Source of the DNA: Microbulbifer sp. A4B17
GTDB lineage: Bacteria > Pseudomonadota > Gammaproteobacteria > Pseudomonadales > Cellvibrionaceae
DNA length: 64,000 nucleotides
Direction of reading: 5' to 3'
NCBI RefSeq assembly: GCF_003076275.1
Contig: NZ_CP029064.1
Coordinates: 878,501-942,500 of the forward strand
Shown one piece after another: positions 1 through 9,359 of this stretch. Both the position numbers and the translations under genes were made by a program. Each line of letters starts with the position of its first letter. Position 1 is the first letter of the stretch. The notes under the pieces are model-generated. The model was not told the DNA's origin and ran no database searches. It saw nothing but the letters and a program-made list of their open reading frames with translations.

Positions 1-812
1 ATGGCTCCAGACAGCCACATGAATTGGCCGATATCGTATGAGGAATAGTCGGTAAGAGATTCACCGTCATCAGAAACACCGAAAGTTCCGTAGTTGGTGA
101 AGATGTTGCCGGTGGGGGACATTGAGCTGTATAGCTGCGCCCAGTCGCGATCGTTATAGGTGATTTCGTCACGCTTGCTGTGGCTGACATTCGCGATAAA
201 TTTACCGCGATCGCTTTCCCCACCGAAGGTGATAGAAATTTCTCCATTCTCGCCGCCTCCAGCTTCGGTGGCGCCTGCACGAGCATTGATTCGAACTCCC
301 TCGAAAGAGTCCTTCATCACGATGTTAATAACACCTGCAACCGCATCAGAACCGTATACAGCTGAAGCGCCATCGGTCAGGACTTCAATACGGTCAATCA
401 TATCTACTGGGATATTGTTCATATCCACAGCAGAGCTGACACCAGAGCTGGAGGATACAAAGCGTCGACCATTAACCAAAACCAAGGTGCGAGCGGAGCC
501 CAGGTTACGTAGCTCAACGAAAGACAAGCCGGCGCCGCCATTGTTGTCGTTGGAGTTGATTCCTGTGGTGCCCATAGATGGCAGCTGGTTCAGAAGCTCA
601 TCAATAGTTCCAACGCCAGAGCGCGCAATGGTTTCGGAGTCAACCAGAGTGATTGGACCTGTCGTGGATAGTGGGTCACGTGCGATGCGTGATCCGGTAA
701 CAATTACTTCTTCTACTTCTGCGCCAATATCCGAGGATTCCTGGGCGAGAATGCCAGTGCTGGCCAATGTGCCCAGAGCAGCTATGGCAATGCTCAGTTT
801 GGTCTTGATCAT
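1..812 (-). CDS. TonB-dependent receptor, N-terminal part (runs off window)
   Basis: Outer-membrane gated channel for TonB-energised uptake; substrate not predictable. Reading leftward from the ATG at 812, the protein has a Sec signal peptide ending near residue 23 (ALA-type end before QESS), a TonB box (EEVIVTGSR) and then the plug domain with the typical LVLVNGRR and GSDAVAGVINI motifs. 270 codons are present; the barrel lies outside the window. No STN domain is present, so it is a transducer-independent receptor. A palindrome at 873-884, upstream of the start, recurs upstream of the next receptor gene. Family assignment is firm; substrate is unknown. Confidence 0.93.
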   Translation of the reverse strand, partial: MIKTKLSIAIAALGTLASTGILAQESSDIGAEVEEVIVTGSRIARDPLSTTGPITLVDSETIARSGVGTIDELLNQLPSMGTTGINSNDNNGGAGLSFVELRNLGSARTLVLVNGRRFVSSSSGVSSAVDMNNIPVDMIDRIEVLTDGASAVYGSDAVAGVINIVMKDSFEGVRINARAGATEAGGGENGEISITFGGESDRGKFIANVSHSKRDEITYNDRDWAQLYSSMSPTGNIFTNYGTFGVSDDGESLTDYSSYDIGQFMWLSGA

Positions 813-1225
813 AATGGAACCTTCTTATAGTTAAGGTACTTATAATGCTTTTTATGATATGTGTTAAAAGCTGTCAGACCTGACTTTAATGCATTCCATG
901 TCGATATGGAACTATTGCGATAACTTGAAACTTATGTGCGGTAAGATCTATTGAGATGTATCGTCTTACAAAAAGTAAATCTCTAGATTTTTCAATCTAA
1001 GAAGACTAAATATTTAATATACATATTTCGTATTTTTCTTTTTTTTCGAAAAAGGCTTTTTGTTTGATTTAATTTTCAGCGACGGGGGGGTAATGGCCAG
1101 CTAGGTCGCTAAGGTTGCTTTACCTTATGCTGACTTCTTGTCGAGACTGGATAGTCGGGGTGGGAATGGTCGTTAGAAAAGGCAGTAGTTATAGTCAAAA
1201 GGGTACTTAGGCCTGCCTATTGGCA
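813..1225. other. Non-coding upstream region of the first receptor gene
   Basis: AT-rich spacer between two minus-strand receptor genes. It must hold the promoter of the first receptor. The only structured elements I see are the 12-base palindrome at 873-884 and a G run near 1083-1090. No credible gene is visible. Confidence 0.6.
873..884. promoter_or_regulatory. Candidate operator palindrome upstream of receptor 1
   Basis: GTCAGACCTGAC has perfect 5-base arms around a 2-base centre, 61 bases upstream of the receptor ATG. A near-identical site (GTCAGGTCTGAT) lies at 4091-4102 upstream of the second receptor. This is seen in sequence; the regulator is unknown and the function is inferred. Confidence 0.35.
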
Positions 1226-1256
1226 TAAAAAAAGGGACCCTGAAAGGGTCCCTTTA
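1226..1256 (-). terminator. Rho-independent terminator of receptor 2
   Basis: Perfect 10-base stem (AAAGGGACCC / GGGTCCCTTT) with a 5-base loop. On the minus strand it is followed by a run of seven T. It lies about 40 bases past the stop of the receptor gene at 1298. Confidence 0.85.
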
Positions 1257-1297
1257 ATTTCTGTATCTGTAACAGTGGCTAGGCCACAATTATAGAC

Positions 1298-3928
1298 TTA
1301 GAAGTCAACGGCGTACTCGGCGAAGTACACACGACCGAAGTTGTTGTACAGGTCGTAGTGATCGCGAGAGAACTCACCATTCTTATCGAGTACTGGGTCC
1401 TCATTGAATACGTTGCGAACACCAAGCTTGAAGTTATGAGTGTTCTGGAAGGTGTAGTTGTAGGACAGGTTGTGTACCAACCAGTCATCCAGTTTACCAT
1501 TGGATTCCAGAGCGGGCAGCAAGCTGTCATCGCTGTCGTCGATAATGTTCTCTGCGGCATGGGAGCCGGTGTAGGACATATACCAATCAACGCGGTGCTC
1601 ATCTTTGGTCCAGCTCAGGCCCAGAGTTCCTTTCCACTCAGGGAACAGGTTCCAACCGGCGTGGTCTTGAACGTCAGCGCCGAAGTAGGCTTGCTGGCTG
1701 TACTCCATCAGGTGGCTGAGCATAAAGTTGAAGCCAAGCACACCGTAAGCGGTATCGAAGTCACCTTTAGCGCTGAAGTCTAAAGTTTGCAGTTCGAAGC
1801 CCGGCCCATTGACGTATCCAGCGTAGATTTCGTCAATTTCACCATTACCCAGACGTACTACAGTGTGCTCCTGACCTGCATACTCAGCAAAGATCATGTC
1901 CTGAGCGCCAACAGTCTGGATAACATTATCTACGGTCAGGTTGAAGTAATCGAGACCGAGGGTGATGTTATCGGTAGCATCGTAAACAACGCCAAGAGTG
2001 TATGCTTCAGATTCTTCTGCATCCAGATCTGGGTTGGAACCGTAGTAGGTGTTGTACTGTTGCTCAACACAGTCGCCTGACGCGATGCCGTTTGCTGCAC
2101 AGTAAACGTAGTCAGTAGCATCCTCTGCAGAGAAAGAGGTTACGCCGTAGAGGTCGGAAAGGGCAGGAGCCTTAAAGCCTTGGCCCCAGGATGCTTTCAG
2201 GGTGACATTATCGAGAGGACGATAATTTACACCAACCTTCGGAGAAGTGGCTCCACCGAAATCTGAGTAGTCATCGTAGCGAACTGCAAGGTTAACTTCG
2301 ATTTGATCAGTAACGGGCAGCAGGAACTCAGAGAAGAGTGCAGTTACATCGCGAGAGCCGCTGGCGCTGTTACCGGAGCTGCCGCCAACCCAGCCAGCTT
2401 CGGACTGCGCGTCAACGATAGAAGTATATTCAACTTCCATGCGCTCTAAACCAACGTAGGCAGAGGCAGTACCGCCAGCCAGTTCCAGCATATCAATCTG
2501 GGAGCCAGCGAAGAAGCGACGGGTATCCATCTGCTCATCAGTGATAGTGGTGGCTCGCAAGTTAGCGATAGCCTCATCGCTGTCCATGATCAGGTCGCCG
2601 TACCACTCGTTGTTGATGGCCAGACCACCATAGCTCAAGTAGTTGGAGCCAACGCCGGTAGAAGTATATTTGGAAAACTGTGCATATACTTCGAGGGAGA
2701 TCGCGTCATTGATCTGACCGCTAACACCGATAGTGCCATCCATCATCAGGTCTTCAACGGTGTTGTCACGCGGACCAATAGCGTCCCAACGCCAAGTGGC
2801 ATAGGTCTCTTCGCCAGTGGGGTTATCCGGGTGATCGGCAGGCATTGGATCAAATACGGCAGCGGGAGGAGCATAACGGCCGAACGACTCTACACGAGAG
2901 AAAAGCACGTCAGTGAAGGCTTTCCAGTCATCGTTGATATTGAACTCGGCACTGGTGAAGCTGTTTGCTTTCTTCAGGGATGCTCTGTTAGCAGAGATCA
3001 GGCTGTATGCGTAACCACATACGTTGCCGCCACTGTACTGTGCATTGATAAAGCCTTCGCCAATGCTCTCACAGTCACCGCCTTCCCACAGTCCGGTGGT
3101 TTCGTTGTAGGTGCTGCCGGGAGCGGCCCAGGTCGAGTGTTCATCATCCCAGATGGCGCGGCCGTAGCGGCTTACACCAACAGTTTCGGTGTTGATGTCA
3201 ATGTAACCGTCACCGTCTGAATCGGCCCAGCGGGCTGAGGTGTAATCGCGGTCTCGGTCGTAAACTTCATCGCGGCTGCTGAATTCAATAGCGGAGGTGA
3301 TGGAAACGCGATCACCGGAAGTACCGAATACCAAGCTAACGGATTCTTCGTCACCGCCTTCTTGTGATGGACGACCCATACGGGACTTGAAGCTTACGCC
3401 TTCAAAGTTTTTGCGCATGATCAGGTTTACAACACCTGCTACAGCGTCAGAACCGTAGGTGGAAGAAGCGCCATCCGCAAGAATTTCAATACGCTCAACG
3501 GCATCCATTGGGATCATGTTGAGGTTTACGGAGCCGCCACCGCCAAGAGAAGGGGAGGCAGATACACGGCGACCGTTGATCAGTACCAGAGTGCGGTCTG
3601 AGCCAGCGCCGCGAAGGTTAACGGTGGCGTTAGATTGGGCAGAGCTACCGGAGCGCTCACTGAAAGAACCCAGAGAGTTTACTGAGGTCTCACGAAGAAC
3701 ATCCGCAACGGACATGTTGCCACTCAGATCGATGTCTGAGCGATCAATGGTTACAGTTTGGCCGGAAACGTTAAGTGTATCCCGCTTGATTCGGGAACCT
3801 GTAACAACTACTTCCTCAACAATTGCTGCGTCTTCTTGTGCAAAAGCTGGCATAGCAGGAATCATAATCGCGGCTGCAGTCAGGCCCAGGGCCCCTTTGA
3901 CTGCTGCGGACAGGAGATTCTTTTTCAT
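1298..3928 (-). CDS. TonB-dependent receptor
   Basis: Outer-membrane TonB-dependent transporter of 876 residues. I chose the ATG at 3928 over an upstream in-frame start because it follows an AGAGGA ribosome site and opens a clean signal peptide (MKKNLLSAAVKGALG, ending AFA-Q near residue 30). The TonB box (EEVVVTGSRIKR), the plug (LVLINGRRV, YGSDAVAGVVNLIM) and a long barrel ending in an aromatic-rich C-terminus (YAVDF, the usual terminal Phe) are all visible. It ends in its own terminator at 1226-1256, so it is probably monocistronic. Barrel sequences of this type are common in Cellvibrionales and Alteromonadales for carbohydrate or peptide uptake; the substrate here is unknown. Confidence 0.95.
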   Translation of the reverse strand: MKKNLLSAAVKGALGLTAAAIMIPAMPAFAQEDAAIVEEVVVTGSRIKRDTLNVSGQTVTIDRSDIDLSGNMSVADVLRETSVNSLGSFSERSGSSAQSNATVNLRGAGSDRTLVLINGRRVSASPSLGGGGSVNLNMIPMDAVERIEILADGASSTYGSDAVAGVVNLIMRKNFEGVSFKSRMGRPSQEGGDEESVSLVFGTSGDRVSITSAIEFSSRDEVYDRDRDYTSARWADSDGDGYIDINTETVGVSRYGRAIWDDEHSTWAAPGSTYNETTGLWEGGDCESIGEGFINAQYSGGNVCGYAYSLISANRASLKKANSFTSAEFNINDDWKAFTDVLFSRVESFGRYAPPAAVFDPMPADHPDNPTGEETYATWRWDAIGPRDNTVEDLMMDGTIGVSGQINDAISLEVYAQFSKYTSTGVGSNYLSYGGLAINNEWYGDLIMDSDEAIANLRATTITDEQMDTRRFFAGSQIDMLELAGGTASAYVGLERMEVEYTSIVDAQSEAGWVGGSSGNSASGSRDVTALFSEFLLPVTDQIEVNLAVRYDDYSDFGGATSPKVGVNYRPLDNVTLKASWGQGFKAPALSDLYGVTSFSAEDATDYVYCAANGIASGDCVEQQYNTYYGSNPDLDAEESEAYTLGVVYDATDNITLGLDYFNLTVDNVIQTVGAQDMIFAEYAGQEHTVVRLGNGEIDEIYAGYVNGPGFELQTLDFSAKGDFDTAYGVLGFNFMLSHLMEYSQQAYFGADVQDHAGWNLFPEWKGTLGLSWTKDEHRVDWYMSYTGSHAAENIIDDSDDSLLPALESNGKLDDWLVHNLSYNYTFQNTHNFKLGVRNVFNEDPVLDKNGEFSRDHYDLYNNFGRVYFAEYAVDF

Positions 3929-4090
3929 TGTCAATCCTCTCTTGATCGTTGGATTTATAGTCTTTTGCCATAAGTGGCGATCGTTAAAAGTGACTACCCC
4001 CAAGTGGTCACTTTCCTCCCAACATGATCAAGACGATTGGCGGGCAGAACCCCTCATAAGAATCGTATTTTTTTTCTAAAACTACGTATT

Positions 4091-4102
4091 GTCAGGTCTG
4101 AT
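4091..4102. promoter_or_regulatory. Candidate operator palindrome upstream of receptor 2
   Basis: GTCAGGTCTGAT lies 163 bases upstream of the receptor ATG at 3928. It is the same imperfect palindrome as at 873-884. Shared placement upstream of two receptor genes suggests a common regulator, which is an inference only. Confidence 0.35.
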
Positions 4103-4160
4103 AGGTAACTAGTGGGCGTTTTTTTGCTCGGTTGGATTGATTTTTAAGCTGGTGAGTGTG

Positions 4161-7076
4161 TTAAAGCTTAAAGGAAAGGCTTCCGTAAAAGAACCGACCG
4201 GTCAGATCGTAAGTCTGGTAGTCGTAATTATCACTGACAGCAGTTGTGGCGAGTGGTGGTGAGCGATCAAAGAGATTGTTTATGCCAAGAGCCACCTTCA
4301 ATCGATCTGTTGCTGTATAGCTCAGTTGGATATCCTGAGACGACCAGTCACTGATTTTGCGCGTGCTGCTCACCCCATTTTGATTGGTATAGGTCTCTTT
4401 AAGGCTTCCTACATAGTGTACGGTATAACCGGCATTCCATGGGCCGGTTTTCCAGTAGACCCCGGCATTTGCCTTCCATTTGGGGAGTGAGCCGATTCCC
4501 CCGCTCAATGTGTCAGTGAAGGTTCCGGTAAGATCCTCTTTTGCGGAATCAGGTGAGCTTTGGTTGAGGTAGTGCAGCATTCGGCTAATATTCAGCGCCA
4601 GTTGGACTTGGTTGTTTTGATTTGGCTGAAGCTCATAGAGAAAGGCTGTATCGTAGCCGCGGACTTCGCGGCTACCCTGGTTTATGCGCGATGCATAAAT
4701 TTGGGTGACATCGCCATTGCTGTCGCGGATGACTAGGTCGTTAAAGAGATTGAAGTAAGCGTTTTGCTCTAATAGAAATTGGGGATTGCTCCCAATAACC
4801 TGGTCTTCTTCAATGTCATAAAGATCGAATCTCCCGATTAACCCTTTGATATTTAGTGGATGCCATGTAACCCCTAGGGAGAGGGCGCGGGATGTTTCTG
4901 GTTTCAGGTCTGGGTTGCCACTAAACTCTGTGAGGTATTGGACTCGTGAGTTGTCAGCCTGTCCTAGGCAGCCAAGCAAACTACTGGCGTTTGCGCTTGT
5001 GCAAGGATCAAATAAAAATGCCTGGGTCTGGTAACCTTGCTGGTTCATATCAGTCAGTGTTGGCGCCCTGAATCCAGTACTAAAGCTGCCGCGAACAAGC
5101 ATTGATTTGACTGGCTTCCATCTCAGGGCAAGTTTTGGGTTGCTGGTACTTCCAAAATCGTCGTAATGGGAGGTGCGAATGGCTCCATCCAGCCATAATT
5201 TTTCTGATGCAATCGGGATTGATACCTCGGCAAATGCTTCTTTTATATTCCGGGAACCTTTGGTGGAGCCTGGGGCAAGGCCGCCAATGTACGACAGTCC
5301 TGAGCTGGCATTTGAGTAAAGATTAACGCTTTCTCGCCTGAATTCGATTCCAGCCGCCGCAAGAATGTCTCCTGCTGCAATCCTCTTGACAGTGCCATCG
5401 GTAATAAATGTGAGCGATGTCATCCGAGAATTACTAGTTGTAATACTTGTTCCTCGAATGAAATCCAATTGCTCGGGGTCGATACTGCCGCTGGGACCGA
5501 GCAGGTTGATGGGGGTGCAGGAGATTGTAGGGTTACAGATGTCTGGTCCTTTAAGGCCCAGGGATAAAGCGTATGGATCTATAACATTACTCAACGTCTC
5601 CTTTCGATGAGTTCGGTGAGTTGAAGCGTTCAGTTCCCATTGCCATTCGTCTCGGAAGCCTTTTAGGCCAGTGCTAAAGCGCCAAGTGTTAGCACGGTTT
5701 TTCTGTACTCTGGGGCCGAGTTCGACGAAACGTCGTCGGACATCATAAATATCTTCACCGAAAGTGTTGTAAATGTTGTCGGCAGATATCGTCAAATCAC
5801 CATTGTCGAACCGCGTGAATACTGGAGCGGGAGCCGCTGTTGACTCACCACTAGAGCGTATTCCCATAAGCTCGGAGAAGGCAGTAGCGCTCTCTCCAAT
5901 ATCCAAATTTCCCACCATATAAATGGCGTCGCTCTGTGTCTGGGGAATGGCTGAGGAGTAGTCGCTATAGTCAAACTTGTCCTCAGGCGACCAGTCCTGA
6001 TATGTGCCGGCTGATATGCTGGTTACTACATCATTTTTACCGACCGCAATGAAACCCTCTGGAATGGCTGATGAGCGCTGATCAGAGCCGCCGGCGGCTC
6101 GGCTATCCGCAGACTGAGATATACTGCGGTCGCGACTCATTACCGCTCCCTGCTTAATCTGTGAGAGGTTGAGCATGACGTGGGTTTTATCGCCTCTCCA
6201 GCCCCAAGTTAACTGGTGGGATTGGCTTTCTCGATCTCCTTGAGGGGTTTGTCCCGCATAGCTTTTGGTTGAGAGCCCTTCAAAATCCCTTTGCAGGATA
6301 ATATTGACTACCCCCGCAATTGCGTCGGAGCCATAAACTGCTGAAGCCCCATCTTTTAATATTTCCACTCTCTCGACAATGGCGAGGGGTATTGTATTTA
6401 GGTCTGTTGCCTCTCCATTAAATCCATCGCTGATGACTCGTCGCCCATTAATTAGTACCAGGGTACTATTTGCGGGAAGATTACGCAGGGAAACGGTGGC
6501 TGTTCCGTCACTCTGTTGGCTGACTGAGGTGCTAGTCGAGTTGCCGGATATGGCTGGTAGGAACTGGAGTAGGTCTGCGACAGTTTGGGCTCCAGACATT
6601 TCAAGTTGATCACGTGACAGGCTGTCGACGGGCAAATACCCATCTGATTGAAAGTGGCGTAAGTGGCTACCGGTCAAGACTTTTCCGGTAACGGTTACTT
6701 CTTCTGTGCGTGTTATATCGGTGTTTTTATCTAGGGTGATGCTTGTTGTAGCTGATTCAATAACGGCAACCGAAGAAGGGCTTAGTATTTTATAAGAGAG
6801 TGGAATCCCTTTCAGGAGTTCTTTCAGTGCTGGTTCAAATTGGCCTTTGGGGCTGAGAAGTGTTTGCTGGTCTACACGGTAATTGGCTGCATAAGATGTT
6901 CTAACAACTAATGATATATTGCATTGTTGACCTAGTGATATTAAAGCTTGGGATAGGCTTCCTTTAGGTATTTGGATGCCAGACTCTGGGCACACGGCAA
7001 ATGTAGCGCTGGGAACTGTGAGCGCTAAGGCAAGGGATATTGTTATCCAGTGCTTGAGAGTCAAAGAGTGGCCCAT
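4161..7076 (-). CDS. STN-domain TonB-dependent receptor (FecA-type signal transducer)
   Basis: Outer-membrane receptor of 971 residues. After a signal peptide (about residues 1-27) comes an STN domain (about 30-105; pattern IPKGSLSQALISLGQQ). The STN domain is the periplasmic module with which FecA/FpvA-type receptors contact a FecR-type anti-sigma factor. The plug follows (LVLINGRRVI, YGSDAIAGVVNIIL), then a barrel ending LSFKL. The upstream genes on the same strand encode FecR-like and FecI-like proteins, so it should both import a ligand and signal its presence. The ligand is not evident: the protein resembles the large Cellvibrionales receptors more than classical siderophore receptors. 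Confidence 0.93.
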   Translation of the reverse strand: MGHSLTLKHWITISLALALTVPSATFAVCPESGIQIPKGSLSQALISLGQQCNISLVVRTSYAANYRVDQQTLLSPKGQFEPALKELLKGIPLSYKILSPSSVAVIESATTSITLDKNTDITRTEEVTVTGKVLTGSHLRHFQSDGYLPVDSLSRDQLEMSGAQTVADLLQFLPAISGNSTSTSVSQQSDGTATVSLRNLPANSTLVLINGRRVISDGFNGEATDLNTIPLAIVERVEILKDGASAVYGSDAIAGVVNIILQRDFEGLSTKSYAGQTPQGDRESQSHQLTWGWRGDKTHVMLNLSQIKQGAVMSRDRSISQSADSRAAGGSDQRSSAIPEGFIAVGKNDVVTSISAGTYQDWSPEDKFDYSDYSSAIPQTQSDAIYMVGNLDIGESATAFSELMGIRSSGESTAAPAPVFTRFDNGDLTISADNIYNTFGEDIYDVRRRFVELGPRVQKNRANTWRFSTGLKGFRDEWQWELNASTHRTHRKETLSNVIDPYALSLGLKGPDICNPTISCTPINLLGPSGSIDPEQLDFIRGTSITTSNSRMTSLTFITDGTVKRIAAGDILAAAGIEFRRESVNLYSNASSGLSYIGGLAPGSTKGSRNIKEAFAEVSIPIASEKLWLDGAIRTSHYDDFGSTSNPKLALRWKPVKSMLVRGSFSTGFRAPTLTDMNQQGYQTQAFLFDPCTSANASSLLGCLGQADNSRVQYLTEFSGNPDLKPETSRALSLGVTWHPLNIKGLIGRFDLYDIEEDQVIGSNPQFLLEQNAYFNLFNDLVIRDSNGDVTQIYASRINQGSREVRGYDTAFLYELQPNQNNQVQLALNISRMLHYLNQSSPDSAKEDLTGTFTDTLSGGIGSLPKWKANAGVYWKTGPWNAGYTVHYVGSLKETYTNQNGVSSTRKISDWSSQDIQLSYTATDRLKVALGINNLFDRSPPLATTAVSDNYDYQTYDLTGRFFYGSLSFKL

Positions 7077-7185
7077 TGTTTTTATGGCTGCTCGTAGTGA
7101 GCAGCGCTAACATTTCTGTTCTTGGTTCTATGGGCGGATCTGTCGAGCTGGGTAATAAACAACCGCCATGGTTGACGGTTATAAC

Positions 7186-8241
7186 CTAGTTATGGGAGGG
7201 AGACAAGATAGTCAGGTTGGTATCGCTGTGGTCTTGCTGTAAGTCCAGAGCGGTAGCAATTGCTTTTAGGGTATTGTCGGGGTCAGAAACCTCAAAAGTT
7301 CCAGATACCAGCCTGTTCTCGACTTGGGGGGAAGCGACAGCAGGTGTGTTGAGGTAACGATTCAACTCTACCAAGGCGTCTTTAAGCGGGGTTCTTTCAA
7401 AGACCAGAAGTCCTCGGGTCCAATCGGTAGCTTCTTCTGGTGAGGTCTGGCCGATTGGGCTCAGGCCCCTATCGGATACGCTGACCTTTTCGTTCTTAAC
7501 CAGCTGTACCGATTCGGGTTTCAGGCCGGGAGCGCTATCTGTTTCGCTGACTGAAACCGTGCCTTCGGTCACTGATACTTTGGTGCTCTCTGGATTGAGT
7601 TCAACATTAAACTCCGTACCTAATACACGAATATTGGCGCTACCGGCGGCAACGGTAAAGGGGCGAGAGGTTTGTCTAGCCACTTCAAAGAAAGCCTCTC
7701 CCCGTACTAACTCCGTACGACGCTCATTACGGTTATAGATAACCCGTAACTCACTATTTGAATTCAGCTTTACTTCTGAGCCATCGGAAAGGCTAATGGT
7801 TTGTATCTGTCCACGCTCGGTAGCGTATACCTGAGCTTTAAGCTCACCGCCCATGCCTTGATAGCCAACCCAAAGAGCAACTATTGCTCCGCAGGTAGCC
7901 AGTCCCCCGCCAATGAGCCACTTGGGCAGTGCCCATTGAGAGTTGTGCTTCTGAAATCCGTGGTTTGATGCTCGCTTAGCGGATTTTGTGGTCGTCCTTG
8001 TGTCTCGGGACGGGATGCTTTCTGGGAATAGAGTATCAACCGGCAGGTGGGATATAGCACCAAGATCCCCCCAGAGTTCTGTGATTTCTGCAAAGGCTCG
8101 CTGGTTTTCTTCCCGGGAGAGCCACTGGCTGAACTGGTGGCGGTCACTAGAGCTGACTGAGTCGGAGCGCAAACGGGCAACCCAAGCACAAGCCTGATCC
8201 AGGCTATCTTCGCTTACTATTTGCTCTGGGTTGGTTTTCAT
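7186..8241 (-). CDS. FecR-like transmembrane anti-sigma factor
   Basis: Cytoplasmic-membrane sigma regulator of 351 residues that should link the STN receptor to the ECF sigma factor. The N-terminal cytoplasmic part (about 10-60, DUF4880 type: ACAWVARLRSD, QFSQWLSREENQRAF) binds sigma. One transmembrane helix follows near residues 108-128 (WLIGGGLATCGAIVALWVGY). The periplasmic FecR domain (TISLSDGSEVKLNSNS, GTEFNVE) comes next, then a DUF4974-type STN-like end. The stop lies 109 bases before the receptor start, so the two are probably one operon. Confidence 0.92.
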   Translation of the reverse strand: MKTNPEQIVSEDSLDQACAWVARLRSDSVSSSDRHQFSQWLSREENQRAFAEITELWGDLGAISHLPVDTLFPESIPSRDTRTTTKSAKRASNHGFQKHNSQWALPKWLIGGGLATCGAIVALWVGYQGMGGELKAQVYATERGQIQTISLSDGSEVKLNSNSELRVIYNRNERRTELVRGEAFFEVARQTSRPFTVAAGSANIRVLGTEFNVELNPESTKVSVTEGTVSVSETDSAPGLKPESVQLVKNEKVSVSDRGLSPIGQTSPEEATDWTRGLLVFERTPLKDALVELNRYLNTPAVASPQVENRLVSGTFEVSDPDNTLKAIATALDLQQDHSDTNLTILSPSHN

Positions 8242-8596
8242 GGCTGCTCTAGCACCTAGGGTTATAAAAATCTTACTTAGTACTTTGATACTAAAAGTTG
8301 CATATTACTCAAAGTTTCTTAATTTGTGCGACCTTTACGGTGCGGGCCTCTGAGCAAAAAAATAATTCGAACGCATTTGCAATGTATAACAGTAAAAAGT
8401 TCTGTTAGACGGTGAGTCTTAAGTTTTACTCAATATCGCCCTTCGAAGCTGAGACGGCTGAACAGGTTTCTCCCTCAATTAATTTTAAAGGAGGAGTGGT
8501 AGGCTGTGAAAAATTGTACTTCATCTTCATTTTTATCATTGTAATTTCAGGGATGACTGCCACAAAGTGACTGAGCTAACTCTCTTAACTTACAGG
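8242..8596. other. 355-base gap between sigma and anti-sigma genes
   Basis: In fec-type loci these two genes usually abut. Here the gap is AT-rich and holds no gene. It may carry a separate promoter for the FecR-receptor pair, possibly driven by the adjacent sigma factor. I could not pick out convincing -35/-10 elements. Confidence 0.4.
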
Positions 8597-9124
8597 TCAT
8601 GGCCCGGGATTTACCTTCTTACGGCACGCTTTCAAAGCCTGCAAAATATACTTCTCAACACTGCTAACCGAGATATTCATCTCCTGGGCGATTTCACTAT
8701 AGGAGAGGCCTCGGGTCCTGTGCAGTAGAAAGGCTTGGCGACACTTTAGGGGTAGCCTGTCCATGGTGTCGTAGATTGATTGCAGCTGCTGGCGGGCTGC
8801 AAGCAGTCTTTCCGGTGACTGGTGGTCAGCATGATCGTCTGTGTAGGGCTCACCCTCCATGGGAAGCTGCTGACTCACGTACTCCACATGGAGTTTGCCT
8901 CGGCGCAGCTGGTCCACGGCCAGGTTATTGGCAATCTGGTAGAGGTAGGCCCGTGGGTTCTCGAGTTCCTTTTCATCGCTGAGCTTTTGCAGGCGCAAAT
9001 AGGCGTGTTGGGCGATATCCTCGGCATCGTCAGGGCTTTTGACAATGCGAGAGACAAAGCGTACCAAGGCCTGTCCGTGCTCGGTAAACAGCCTTTCGAG
9101 AAGCGTCTTCCTGGCCTTATTCAT
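8597..9124 (-). CDS. ECF sigma-70 factor (FecI type)
   Basis: Extracytoplasmic-function sigma factor of 175 residues, the usual length. Region 2 is visible at about residues 10-75 (VRFVSRIVKSPDDAEDIAQHAYLRL, then NPRAYLYQIANNLAVDQLRR). Region 4 is at about 115-165 (LPLKCRQAFLLHRTRGLSYSEIA, a helix-turn-helix). It is divergent from dnaX and upstream of the FecR-like and STN-receptor genes, so those genes are its expected targets. Confidence 0.93.
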   Translation of the reverse strand: MNKARKTLLERLFTEHGQALVRFVSRIVKSPDDAEDIAQHAYLRLQKLSDEKELENPRAYLYQIANNLAVDQLRRGKLHVEYVSQQLPMEGEPYTDDHADHQSPERLLAARQQLQSIYDTMDRLPLKCRQAFLLHRTRGLSYSEIAQEMNISVSSVEKYILQALKACRKKVNPGP

Positions 9125-9288
9125 TACTGATCGTGATCCCCGTACCCGGCTCGCTGTAGTTATGGACTGATTGTTCTTAGTGCGAGTTGGCGCACAGTTA
9201 TATCACAAGCATTGGTTTCGCTACGAGAGGTACGATCGAACTTGACTGGTCACGCTCTCCGATTCTCTATGCCTGACGGTGGATGCCG

Positions 9289-9295
9289 GTATAAT
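9289..9295 (+). promoter_or_regulatory. Candidate -10 box of dnaX
   Basis: TATAAT about 65 bases upstream of the dnaX ATG. No good -35 is visible at 16-18 bases, so this is tentative. Confidence 0.35.
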
Positions 9296-9359
9296 GGCGG
9301 CCGCGCCACAGGCGCAGACAATAAGACTTTGCAGAGGTGTGTCGAGCACCGGAGATTGA

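Noticed and set aside
160-834. 224-codon plus-strand frame opposite receptor 1
   Set aside because: The minus strand codes a clear TonB-dependent receptor; the plus frame is a Ser/Pro-rich shadow.
8776-9130. Plus-strand frames opposite the ECF sigma gene
   Set aside because: Shadows of a well-recognised sigma factor.
9241-9359. Signal recognition particle RNA upstream of dnaX
   Set aside because: The conserved SRP RNA core is not present.
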